Positions 48,936-56,569 of a stretch of DNA of 64,000 nt are shown here, piece by piece. The DNA is taken from contig JAFSSS010000081.1 in the NCBI GenBank assembly GCA_017450925.1, positions 82,090 through 146,089 on the forward strand. The letters are read 5' to 3'. Position numbers and translations under genes: made by a program. The notes beneath the pieces were generated by a model, which was not told the DNA's origin, did not search any database, and saw nothing but the letters and a program-made list of their open reading frames with translations. Source of the DNA: Ruminococcus sp. Its GTDB lineage: Bacteria; Bacillota; Clostridia; Oscillospirales; Ruminococcaceae. Every line of letters starts with the position of its first letter. Position 1 is the stretch's first letter.

Positions 48936-49972
48936 AAGAAAGAGAGCTTTATAAGGAGGTCATGAAACGCGGCTTTGAACCGGATTTTGACAACATCGCC
49001 TCCCGTATAACCGAAACAGCATCTGAAAGACCGAGCGTAGCAAGACTGAAGCCCAAATGGACAGGTGCCGCCGCTGCGGTTTTTGCAGCAGCAATTGGAC
49101 TTGGAGTTGCCGCTGCGCTGATGACATCGCATTTTCACAAGGCTGAACTCGGCACTGCCCCTGAGGACAGCATCTCGGCTTCCCAGTACGGTGAGGATAC
49201 ATCTCAGGGCCCGCTGTGTAAGCCTGACAAGCCTGCATTTATCGTGTTTGGTAATAAAGTATACTATAACGATGAAGACCATTTCGATGAAAACAACAAG
49301 TACAATAAGTACATCGAGGGAAAATTCGGTTCCGGCAAGGATGTTCCTACCGGCAGCCCCGAGATAACAAGCTTTCTTTCATCGAAGCAGTTTTTGGGCG
49401 TGGTCAAGAAATATGACGGCCCCGGTGAGGAGAATACCGGCGAGCAGCTTGAGACCAATCTTTTTCCGGTAGGCTCCGCAGTATTCAAGGAAAAGGACTG
49501 CGATATCCTGTATGTATACGTTCAGAATACAACTGCTTCAGCGTCAGTCTATGAATTCGGCATCCGCACTCCTTTCCAGCAAAGACCGCTTGGCAAAACG
49601 ATTTTCCTTGAAGATACAGGCGAAGAGGTACAGGATGTACTTGGCGGAACTGTCAGGTCTCACGAATTCATAGAGAATCCTGACGGCCCCGATGAAGAGA
49701 ACATGACCATCGAGCTTGACCGCAATACCCTTTACGATCCCACGGATACACGTTTTTCCAACAGTCCTTACCCCGATAATACCATTCTTATCCATATCAA
49801 ACGGGAGATACCGCAGACGCTTCAGTCCTATAAGAGCACTCACTACTGCTATGACAGCCGCCTGGATGATCTGAAAGAGGGAGCGTATGTATACTTCCCC
49901 ACAAATACTCCCGGTTACGAGGGCTTGGGCTCTGACTACTGCGAATTCTCTGTGGCCTATCTGTTCATCTGA
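48932..49972 (+). CDS. Putative membrane anti-sigma or sensor partner of ECF-like sigma factor
   Basis: A 346-residue protein. A cytoplasmic N-terminus of about 40 residues (KERELYKEVMKRGFEPDFD) precedes one membrane helix at about 43-67 and an extracytoplasmic domain of about 275 residues, rich in Asp, Tyr and Pro, that I do not recognise. It is translationally coupled to the sigma factor, which is typical for anti-sigma factors. The short N-terminal segment lacks a clear zinc anti-sigma (HxxxCxxC) motif, so sequestration is inferred from context only. Confidence 0.72.
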   Translation: MKERELYKEVMKRGFEPDFDNIASRITETASERPSVARLKPKWTGAAAAVFAAAIGLGVAAALMTSHFHKAELGTAPEDSISASQYGEDTSQGPLCKPDKPAFIVFGNKVYYNDEDHFDENNKYNKYIEGKFGSGKDVPTGSPEITSFLSSKQFLGVVKKYDGPGEENTGEQLETNLFPVGSAVFKEKDCDILYVYVQNTTASASVYEFGIRTPFQQRPLGKTIFLEDTGEEVQDVLGGTVRSHEFIENPDGPDEENMTIELDRNTLYDPTDTRFSNSPYPDNTILIHIKREIPQTLQSYKSTHYCYDSRLDDLKEGAYVYFPTNTPGYEGLGSDYCEFSVAYLFI

Positions 49973-49993
49973 ACACCTGAGCTTTATACAAAT

Positions 49994-50033
49994 AAAACGG
50001 GTATTCCTGCCATTCGTAGGAACACCCGTTTTT
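49994..50033. terminator. Bidirectional terminator
   Basis: A 15-bp stem with one mismatch (AAAACGGGTATTCCT / AGGAACACCCGTTTT) is flanked by A on the left and T on the right, so it terminates the sigma/partner pair and the convergent cyclophilin gene. Confidence 0.88.
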
Positions 50034-50064
50034 CGTCATATTACGCTTTATCGCTGATTATCGC

Positions 50065-50748
50065 TCACTTGCTGCCGACCTGCATATAGAACCTGCAAAG
50101 CGTATGGCCGTCGGCGTCCTTGCCGTCGATAACAGCCTTCAGTATCTGTATCGGCTCGGTGGGTAAGGTGGGGATCTTATCATTGCCCATTGTCATGGGG
50201 ATGTTGAGAAAGCTGTCAACGACCTCCATGCCCTCGGTGACCTTTCCGAAGCCTGCATACCGGCCGTCAAGCGAGGCCTTTGCGCTGTCATCATATACGA
50301 TGAAGAACTGTGACGAGGCGCTGTCCATTACCTGTGTCCTTGCCATTGAAACTACCCCGCGGGTGTGGGAGAGATCGTTCTTCACGCCGTTCTGCGAAAA
50401 CTCACCCTTGATGCTCTCGGCAGCCCTTCCGGCAACAGAGCCGTCACCGCCTTGAGCCATAAAGCCCTTGTAGATACGGTGGAAATAAAGCCCGTCATAA
50501 AAGCCCTCCGAAACCAGCTTTTCAAAGTTCTCGCAGGTGATAGGCGCATATTCGGGATAGAGCGCTATCACAAAGCTCTGGGACTTGTCAAGAGCCGCGT
50601 CGGCAATGCTTTCAGCCGACTTGCTCTCTGCAGCGGAGGCTGCTTCTGCCTTGGAGGAGCTGTCAAGTCTGTGTTCACAGGCGGCAAATGCAAACAGCGC
50701 AAGCACTGCGACAGTCATTACGGCCAAAAGCCTGAATACCTTTTTCAT
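50065..50748 (-). CDS. Cyclophilin-type peptidyl-prolyl isomerase lipoprotein
   Basis: A 227-residue secreted lipoprotein: signal peptide with lipobox (ALFAFAAC, Cys at about 24), a Ser/Ala-rich linker, then the cyclophilin domain. Active-site motifs are YFHRIYKGFMAQGGD and SSQFFIV; the conserved aromatic/Trp position is not obvious. It likely assists folding of exported proteins. It is followed by the aminotransferase gene in the upstream direction: the two are 14 bases apart, so cotranscription from the alaA promoter is likely. Confidence 0.92.
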   Translation of the reverse strand: MKKVFRLLAVMTVAVLALFAFAACEHRLDSSSKAEAASAAESKSAESIADAALDKSQSFVIALYPEYAPITCENFEKLVSEGFYDGLYFHRIYKGFMAQGGDGSVAGRAAESIKGEFSQNGVKNDLSHTRGVVSMARTQVMDSASSQFFIVYDDSAKASLDGRYAGFGKVTEGMEVVDSFLNIPMTMGNDKIPTLPTEPIQILKAVIDGKDADGHTLCRFYMQVGSK

Positions 50749-50762
50749 ACTGCTCCCCCTCT

Positions 50763-51980
50763 TTATTTCTGCCTGTAGTCTGTTAAGAACTCTGCCATTT
50801 TGTCAGTTGCCTCTTTAAGCACCGTAAGCTCGGGCAGATATACGATACGGAAATGATCCGGCTGCTCCCAATGGAAACCGCCGCCGTGAACCAGCAGTAT
50901 CTTTTTGGCTCTTAGCAGGTCAAGGACAAACTGTTCGTCATCCTTGATGTTGAATTTAGCTGCATCTATCTTCGGGAAAATGTAGAAGGCAGCCTTGGGC
51001 TTTACAGCAGAAAGTCCGGGGATAGAATTCATAGCGCTCCAGATATGCTCTCTCTGTTCCCAAACGCGCCCGCCGGGCTGCAGCAGGGGATCGGCGCTGT
51101 TGGCGATCTCCAGCGCAGGCTTGATTATGTACTGCGCTTGAACGTTTGAGCAAAGCCGCATGGAGGAGAGCATATTCAGCCCCTCAATGTAGCCTTTTAC
51201 ACGACTCTTGTCGCCGCTCAATATCATCCAGCCGCAGCGGTAGCCGGCTACCATGTGTGACTTGGAAAGCCCGTTGAAGGTGATGCAGAAAAGATCCGGG
51301 CAAAGCGAAGCGATAGATGTATGCTCAACGCCGTCCATAAGCAGACGGTCATATATCTCGTCAGAGAAGATGATGAGCTCATGCTCTCTTGCCAGCTCGA
51401 CGATCTGCATGAGTATCTCCTTGGGATAAACCGCGCCGGTAGGGTTGTTTGGGTTGATAAGCACGATAGCCTTGGTCTTGTCAGTGATCTTGCGGCGCAT
51501 ATCCTCAATGTCCGGGTTCCAGTCGCTGCGCTCATCGCATATATAATGTATAGCATTGCCTCCCGAAAGAGTAACGGCAGCTGTCCACAGCGGATAGTCG
51601 GGAGCCGGCACAAGTACGTCATCGCCGTTGTTCAGCAGTCCCTGCATTACCATAACGATAAGCTCGGAAACGCCGTTGCCGGTGTAGATGTCGTTCATCC
51701 CCACGCCCTCGATGCCCTTTGAGGCGTGGTACTTGATGATAGCCTCTCTCGCCTCGTCGATGCCCTTGGAATCAGAGTAGCCCTCTGCATTTACAAGGTT
51801 GCTGTTCATTGCATCCAGTATCGCGTCCGGCGTGCGGAAGCCAAAGGGTGTAGGATTTCCGATGTTGAGTTTCAGTATCTTGTCACCGGCGGCTATCATT
51901 TCGTTAGCCGCATCCATGACAGGCCCTCTTATATCATAGCATACGTTATCAAGCTTTGAAGATTTGGAAAAGGTTCTCAA
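50763..51980 (-). CDS. alaA: Pyridoxal-phosphate aminotransferase, AlaA-like
   Basis: About 405 residues, class I fold-type aminotransferase. The opening FSKSSKLDNVCYDIRGPV matches glutamate-pyruvate aminotransferase AlaA. PLP-binding features are INPNNPTGAVYPKE, the IIFSDEIYDRL stretch and the Schiff-base Lys in NGLSKSHMVAGYRCGW. A TTG start is chosen 10 bases after GGAGTG; it gives the standard family N-terminus. It probably makes alanine from pyruvate and glutamate. It is the first gene of a two-gene unit with the cyclophilin. Confidence 0.9.
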   Translation of the reverse strand: MRTFSKSSKLDNVCYDIRGPVMDAANEMIAAGDKILKLNIGNPTPFGFRTPDAILDAMNSNLVNAEGYSDSKGIDEAREAIIKYHASKGIEGVGMNDIYTGNGVSELIVMVMQGLLNNGDDVLVPAPDYPLWTAAVTLSGGNAIHYICDERSDWNPDIEDMRRKITDKTKAIVLINPNNPTGAVYPKEILMQIVELAREHELIIFSDEIYDRLLMDGVEHTSIASLCPDLFCITFNGLSKSHMVAGYRCGWMILSGDKSRVKGYIEGLNMLSSMRLCSNVQAQYIIKPALEIANSADPLLQPGGRVWEQREHIWSAMNSIPGLSAVKPKAAFYIFPKIDAAKFNIKDDEQFVLDLLRAKKILLVHGGGFHWEQPDHFRIVYLPELTVLKEATDKMAEFLTDYRQK

Positions 51981-52024
51981 ATTAAACACTCCAATCAGAA
52001 TAATAAGGAAATACGCTAAATTAC

Positions 52025-52053
52025 ATTTTATCATACTTGTTTCAAAAATGCAA
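52025..52053 (-). promoter_or_regulatory. Sigma-A promoter of aminotransferase gene
   Basis: On the minus strand TTGCAT and TAAAAT are separated by 17 bases, about 45 bases before the TTG start. Confidence 0.75.
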
Positions 52054-52132
52054 GACCGGAACCGACAAATTGCAAAATTAGCCTTTTTAAACAAAAACAG
52101 CAGTCCATATACAGAAATTTTTGCTGCTGCTA

Positions 52133-52161
52133 TTGATTTAAGTTCGGCTTTGTGTTATAAT
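52133..52161 (+). promoter_or_regulatory. Sigma-A promoter of flavodiiron gene
   Basis: TTGATT and TATAAT are separated by 17 bases, about 28 bases before the start codon. Divergent from the aminotransferase promoter. Confidence 0.8.
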
Positions 52162-52189
52162 AATATATATTTTTTAAGGAGGCAACAAA

Positions 52190-53353
52190 ATGAAAGACAT
52201 TACCATTTCACAGAATGTAGTTTATATCGGTGTTGACGATAAGGACATCGACCTGTTTGAGAGCCAGTACGATGTTCCCAACGGCATGGCCTATAATTCC
52301 TATGTTATCCTTGACGATAAGATCGCAGTAATGGATACTGCTGACCACCGCGTTACCGACATCTGGCTGGATAATCTGAAATCAGCCCTCGGCGGCAGAA
52401 GGCCCGATTATCTGATCGTGGATCACGTTGAGCCCGACCATTCCGGCAGCATTGCAGCGCTGCTTGAGCTGTATCCCGAGACCACGCTCGTAGGAAATGC
52501 CAAGACCTTTGCGTTTCTCGGACAGTTCTATCCCGCGATGAATGCGGCAAACACCTTGACCGTCAAGGAGGGTGATACGCTCACTCTCGGCAGTCATACT
52601 CTGAAATTCTTCATGGCTCCCATGGTACACTGGCCGGAGGTAATGGTCAGCTTTGAGGAGAGCGAGGGGCTGCTTTTCTCTGCCGATGCCTTCGGCAAGT
52701 TCGGAACGCTCGATACCGATGAGGACTGGGCCTGCGAGGCAAGACGTTATTACTTCAATATCTGCGGCAAGTACGGTGTGCAGGTACAGGCTCTGCTGAA
52801 AAAGGCTGCCGCGCTTGATATCAAAATGATACTCCCTCTTCACGGACCGCTGCTGAAGGAAAACCTTTCCTATTATATCGGACTGTATGACACCTGGTCT
52901 AAGTATGAACCCGAGAACAAGGGCATTTTTATAGCCTGCTCCTCTATCCACGGCAACACCCTCAAGGCTGCCGAAAGGCTGAAGGAGATGCTTGAAGCAA
53001 GAGGCGCTGAAAAGGTGTCCCTCTCCGACCTTACCCGTGACGATCTTGCCGAGGGCATTGAGGATGCTTTCCGCTATGACAGGCTCGTGCTTATGTCCTC
53101 GTCCTATGACGGCGGCGTTTTCCCGGTCATGGAGGATTTCCTGTGCCACCTCCGCGCCAAGACCTATCAGAACCGCAAGGTGGCTATAGTTGAGAACGGA
53201 AGCTGGGCTCCCTCTGCCGGAAGAGTCATCAAGGGCTATTTGGAGCAGATGAAGAACATAACTATCGTTGAGCCAATGGTGACATTAAAGTCTGCTCTCA
53301 ACGCCGAAAGCGAAGCCAAGCTGGCAGAGCTTGCGGATGCACTTACAAAGTAG
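52190..53353 (+). CDS. A-type flavodiiron protein (FprA family)
   Basis: A 387-residue flavoprotein that reduces oxygen to water (or nitric oxide to N2O) in anaerobes. The N-terminal metallo-beta-lactamase-like domain holds the diiron ligands HVEPDHSG (H-x-E-x-D-H), HWPEVM, SADAFGKFG and LPLHGPLL; the C-terminal flavodoxin domain starts near 250 with FIACSSIHGNTLKAAERL. Both domains look complete. It has its own promoter and probably protects against oxygen. A hairpin separates it from apbE downstream. Confidence 0.95.
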   Translation: MKDITISQNVVYIGVDDKDIDLFESQYDVPNGMAYNSYVILDDKIAVMDTADHRVTDIWLDNLKSALGGRRPDYLIVDHVEPDHSGSIAALLELYPETTLVGNAKTFAFLGQFYPAMNAANTLTVKEGDTLTLGSHTLKFFMAPMVHWPEVMVSFEESEGLLFSADAFGKFGTLDTDEDWACEARRYYFNICGKYGVQVQALLKKAAALDIKMILPLHGPLLKENLSYYIGLYDTWSKYEPENKGIFIACSSIHGNTLKAAERLKEMLEARGAEKVSLSDLTRDDLAEGIEDAFRYDRLVLMSSSYDGGVFPVMEDFLCHLRAKTYQNRKVAIVENGSWAPSAGRVIKGYLEQMKNITIVEPMVTLKSALNAESEAKLAELADALTK

Positions 53354-53363
53354 TATTATGACA

Positions 53364-53396
53364 AAGAGCGTCCGCTCGGCCGGACGCTCTTATAGT
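53364..53396 (+). terminator. Hairpin between flavodiiron gene and apbE
   Basis: An 11-bp perfect stem (AAGAGCGTCCG / CGGACGCTCTT) with a 6-base loop and weak AT-rich tail. It may be a terminator or a partial attenuator. Confidence 0.6.
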
Positions 53397-53407
53397 AAGG
53401 AGAATCA

Positions 53408-54424
53408 ATGAAGAAGCTTTATGGCATTGTTGCTGCAGCGATGATGCTTTCATCCTGCTCCGGGGCGGAGCAAAACGAAAAGGTCAGTCGTTCTGTTTTT
53501 GCTATGGATACTTATATGACACTCATGGCCTACGGAGACAATGCAGGCGAGGCGCTCGATGCGGCTGTCGTGAGAATACAGGAGCTTGAAGCCAAGTGGT
53601 CGGTCACCGACAGCGGAAGTGAAATCTATAAGGCAGACCGTTCCCCGGGACAGCCGATCGCCGTTTCCGCCGAAACTGCGGAGCTTGTTGCCTTTGGCAT
53701 TGATATGAATAATAAAACAGGAGGCGCTCTTGATATCTCGATCTACCCGGTTCTTAAGGAATGGGGCTTTACGACCGGCAGCTATAAGGTGCCCACAGAT
53801 GAAAGGATCGCCGAGCTGCTTGAAAACGTGGGTGCCTCAAGGGTAACAGTCTCCGGCAGCGAGATCACCGTGCCGGAGGGCATGATGATAGATCTCGGCT
53901 CTGTTGCTAAGGGCGCTGCTGCCGATAAGGTGTGCGAGCAACTCCGAGAGGCAGGCGTCGCCTCGGCACTGCTTGATCTCGGAGGCAATGTGCAGGCTGT
54001 CGGATCAAAGCCCGACGGCAGCAAGTGGAAGATCGGTATCCGCGACCCTCACGGCGAGGGAACCGTCGGCACCCTCTCGATCGAAAACAAAGCGGTCGTT
54101 ACCTCCGGCGGCTATGAACGTTTTTTTACGGAAAACGGCAATACCTACCACCATATCATGGATCCCTCCACCGGCAGACCCGCCGAAAGCGGACTGCTTT
54201 CTGTTACTGTTGTGGGCGAAAGCGGAAGATACTGCGACGCGCTTTCTACCTCGCTGTTTGTCATGGGCGCTGAAAAAGCCGAGGAGTTTTGGAGGAATGA
54301 AAACAAAGGCTTCGATTACATCATTATCACCGAGGACGCAGGACTGCTGATAACCAAGGGCATATCCGATGATTTCATTACTTCCTCCGGCCGCGGGGAT
54401 CTGAAAGTGACGGTGGTGGAGTGA
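53408..54424 (+). CDS. apbE: FAD:protein FMN transferase (ApbE) lipoprotein
   Basis: A 338-residue lipoprotein (signal with lipobox LSSC) that attaches FMN covalently to Thr of exported proteins. ApbE features: FAMDTYMTLMAYG, then LEAKWSVTDSGSEIYKAD, GGALDISIYPVLKEWGF, MIDLGSVAKGAAADKV, ALLDLGGNVQAVGSKPDG and YHHIMDPSTGRPAESG. The Mg/FAD-binding Asp motif DALSTSLFVMG is present. The last codons overlap the NusG-II gene by 4 bases. A flavinylation substrate is not obvious in this window. Confidence 0.94.
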   Translation: MKKLYGIVAAAMMLSSCSGAEQNEKVSRSVFAMDTYMTLMAYGDNAGEALDAAVVRIQELEAKWSVTDSGSEIYKADRSPGQPIAVSAETAELVAFGIDMNNKTGGALDISIYPVLKEWGFTTGSYKVPTDERIAELLENVGASRVTVSGSEITVPEGMMIDLGSVAKGAAADKVCEQLREAGVASALLDLGGNVQAVGSKPDGSKWKIGIRDPHGEGTVGTLSIENKAVVTSGGYERFFTENGNTYHHIMDPSTGRPAESGLLSVTVVGESGRYCDALSTSLFVMGAEKAEEFWRNENKGFDYIIITEDAGLLITKGISDDFITSSGRGDLKVTVVE

Positions 54425-54789
54425 TACGTTCTCAAAAGTTCTGGATCGCTGTCTGCGCTGTGATATTTGCCGCAAGCGCTGTGTGGTGCATACTTGTGCT
54501 GACTGGCTCTCACGGCAATACCGTTACCGTCAAGCAGGACGGCAGGGTGATCTTTACCCTTGACCTTTCCAAGGAGACCGACCGTGAATTCACTGTTGAG
54601 TACGAGGGGAGAAAGAACATCATCGAGATCAGCGGCGGACGCATCCGTATGAAGGCTGCCGACTGCCCCGACCATGTCTGCGTGAATACCGGCTGGCTCA
54701 CTGCAAATATCCCTATAGTCTGCCTGCCGAATAAGCTGGTCATTGAGTACGCCGAGCCGGATACAGGGCTCGACGCTACAGCGGGGTGA
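54421..54789 (+). CDS. NusG domain II-containing membrane protein
   Basis: A 122-residue protein with one membrane helix at about 6-28 and an extracytoplasmic NusG domain II (VKQDGRVIFTLDL, then HVCVNTGWLTANIPIVCLPN). The CPDHVC pair is typical of this family. Such proteins precede Gx transporters and ApbE in loci tied to flavin-based extracellular electron transfer (EetA in Listeria) and to Rnf-like systems. GTG start, coupled to apbE (GTGA); the 3' end is just before the next gene. Confidence 0.9.
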   Translation: MIRSQKFWIAVCAVIFAASAVWCILVLTGSHGNTVTVKQDGRVIFTLDLSKETDREFTVEYEGRKNIIEISGGRIRMKAADCPDHVCVNTGWLTANIPIVCLPNKLVIEYAEPDTGLDATAG

Positions 54790-54793
54790 GGGT

Positions 54794-55282
54794 ATGGAAG
54801 TAAAAAAGCTTACAAGGCTCGCTATGCTCACAGCCTTTGCTCTGATAATCTTTACTGTCGAGCTGCAGCTTCCGACTCTTGCACCTGTCCCGGGCATGAA
54901 GCTGGGACTTGCCAATATCATTACCGTGTATGCCGTCTATAGCTTTTCGGCAGGGGAGACTGCTATGGTCGTCGCAGTCCGGGTGCTGCTGGGCTCACTG
55001 ATCGCCGGGAACATGGTCTCGCTGGTTTACAGCCTGGCAGGCGGGCTTCTCTGTTTGGCAGGGATGCTGCTGCTTAGGCGTGTCATTGATAAAAAGCATA
55101 TATGGGTGTGCAGCATCCTCGGCGCTGTTTTGCATAATATCGGACAGACCGCCGCCGCGATAGTTATGATGCAGACAAAAACTGTCATCGCCTATCTGCC
55201 TTTTCTGCTGGTCTCCGGCTGTATTGCCGGAGCCCTCACGGGAATGGCTGCCCAGCTTGTGGTATCAAGGCTGAATAAATAG
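54794..55282 (+). CDS. Gx transporter family membrane protein
   Basis: About 162 residues with five or six membrane helices. Once annotated as heptaprenyl diphosphate synthase component I, this family is now called Gx transporter (EetB in Listeria). The opening RLAMLTAFALIIFTVELQLP with PGMKLGLANIITVYAVY is typical. The ATG after GGTGAGGG is chosen; a longer upstream frame overlaps the NusG-II gene. It ends the apbE unit, followed by a terminator. Confidence 0.9.
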   Translation: MEVKKLTRLAMLTAFALIIFTVELQLPTLAPVPGMKLGLANIITVYAVYSFSAGETAMVVAVRVLLGSLIAGNMVSLVYSLAGGLLCLAGMLLLRRVIDKKHIWVCSILGAVLHNIGQTAAAIVMMQTKTVIAYLPFLLVSGCIAGALTGMAAQLVVSRLNK

Positions 55283-55304
55283 ATGTATATTTTCTTTGAT
55301 TATA

Positions 55305-55341
55305 AGCCTCGCATTTTGCACAAATTGCGGGGCTGATTTTT
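55305..55341 (+). terminator. Intrinsic terminator after Gx transporter gene
   Basis: AGCCTCGCA and TGCGGGGCT form a 9-bp stem with one wobble and a 12-base loop, followed by GATTTTT. Confidence 0.75.
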
Positions 55342-55420
55342 GTGACACCTCACGACCGCCGTAAAATCGGCTTTCTCGATAACGGTCAACAAAATTAAAG
55401 AAAATTAACAATATTTCCAC

Positions 55421-55449
55421 TTTACAAAACTGTAGGTGTATGCTATAAT
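55421..55449 (+). promoter_or_regulatory. Sigma-A promoter of carA-carB operon
   Basis: TTTACA and TATAAT are separated by 17 bases, 34 bases before the start codon. No PyrR or arginine-repressor site was recognised. Confidence 0.8.
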
Positions 55450-55483
55450 AGTAAAGATAAAAATACAGTAAGGAGGAGTTTAT

Positions 55484-56566
55484 GTGCAGAAAGCGTACTT
55501 GATTCTTGAAAACGGTACGATCTTTGAGGGCAAAAGCTTCGGTGCTTCCGGAGAAGCTGTCGGCGAGATCGTGTTCACAACGTCGATGACAGGATATGTT
55601 GAAACGCTCACCGATCCGAGTTACTACGGTCAGATCGTTGTGCAGACATTTCCGCTTATCGGAAATTACGGTGTGATGAAAGATGATTTTCAGAGTGACC
55701 GTCCGCAGGTAAAGGCTTATATTGTCAGAGAATGGTGTCAGGAGCCCAGCAATTTCCGTTGTGAGGGTGATCTTGACACTTTTTTAAAGGAAAACAATAT
55801 CGTCGGCCTTTACGGTATAGATACCAGACAGCTGACAAAGATCGTCCGCGAGTCGGGAGTTATGAACGGCAAGATAGTCTGTGAGGGCTCCGGCTTCAGC
55901 TTTGATGACCTTAAGAACTACAGGATCACCGATGCCGTTAAGAACACCACCTGTGATAAGGAATATACCCTCGAGCCCGAGGGCGAGATCAAGAGAAGGA
56001 TAGTTCTTTATGACTTCGGCACAAAGCGGAGCATCGCACGCCAGCTTCTCAAGAGGGGCTGTGAGGTCGTTGTGGTACCGGCATTTACCAGCGCCGAGCG
56101 TGTAGCAGAGCTTGCTCCTGACGGCATCATGCTTTCCAACGGCCCCGGAGATCCCGCCGAGAATACCGACATCATCGCCGAGCTTAAAAAGCTGATCGAA
56201 AAGGATATCCCCACTTTCGCTATCTGCCTCGGTCATCAGCTTTATGCGCTGGCGCACGGCGCTAAGACCGAAAAGCTCAAATACGGCCACAGAGGTGCGA
56301 ACCAGCCTGTCACCGATACCGAGACCGGCAGAGTGTATATCACGAGCCAGAACCACGGCTATGCAGTGGTCAACGACTCTCTCGGCGAGTATGCTAAGGT
56401 CTCCTTTGTGAATACCAACGACGGTACCTGCGAGGGTGTTAAGTATGTTAACGAAAAGGCTTTTTCGGTGCAGTTCCACCCGGAGGCCTGCGGAGGTCCC
56501 AAGGATCCGGGCTTCCTCTTTGACAGGTTCGTTGAGATGATAGACAGTAACAGGAAGGGAGTGTAA
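55484..56566 (+). CDS. carA: Carbamoyl-phosphate synthase small subunit (glutaminase)
   Basis: A 360-residue CarA that takes ammonia from glutamine for CarB. The N-terminal domain includes GEIVFTTSMTGYVETLTDPS and GLYGIDTRQLTKIVRE; the class I glutaminase domain has GPGDPAEN, the nucleophile C248 in AICLGHQL, and the HPE triad end (QFHPEACGG). The GTG start follows AGGAGG. It lies 3 bases before the carB frame. In clostridia this enzyme serves pyrimidine and arginine synthesis. Confidence 0.96.
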   Translation: MQKAYLILENGTIFEGKSFGASGEAVGEIVFTTSMTGYVETLTDPSYYGQIVVQTFPLIGNYGVMKDDFQSDRPQVKAYIVREWCQEPSNFRCEGDLDTFLKENNIVGLYGIDTRQLTKIVRESGVMNGKIVCEGSGFSFDDLKNYRITDAVKNTTCDKEYTLEPEGEIKRRIVLYDFGTKRSIARQLLKRGCEVVVVPAFTSAERVAELAPDGIMLSNGPGDPAENTDIIAELKKLIEKDIPTFAICLGHQLYALAHGAKTEKLKYGHRGANQPVTDTETGRVYITSQNHGYAVVNDSLGEYAKVSFVNTNDGTCEGVKYVNEKAFSVQFHPEACGGPKDPGFLFDRFVEMIDSNRKGV

Positions 56567-56569
56567 CTT

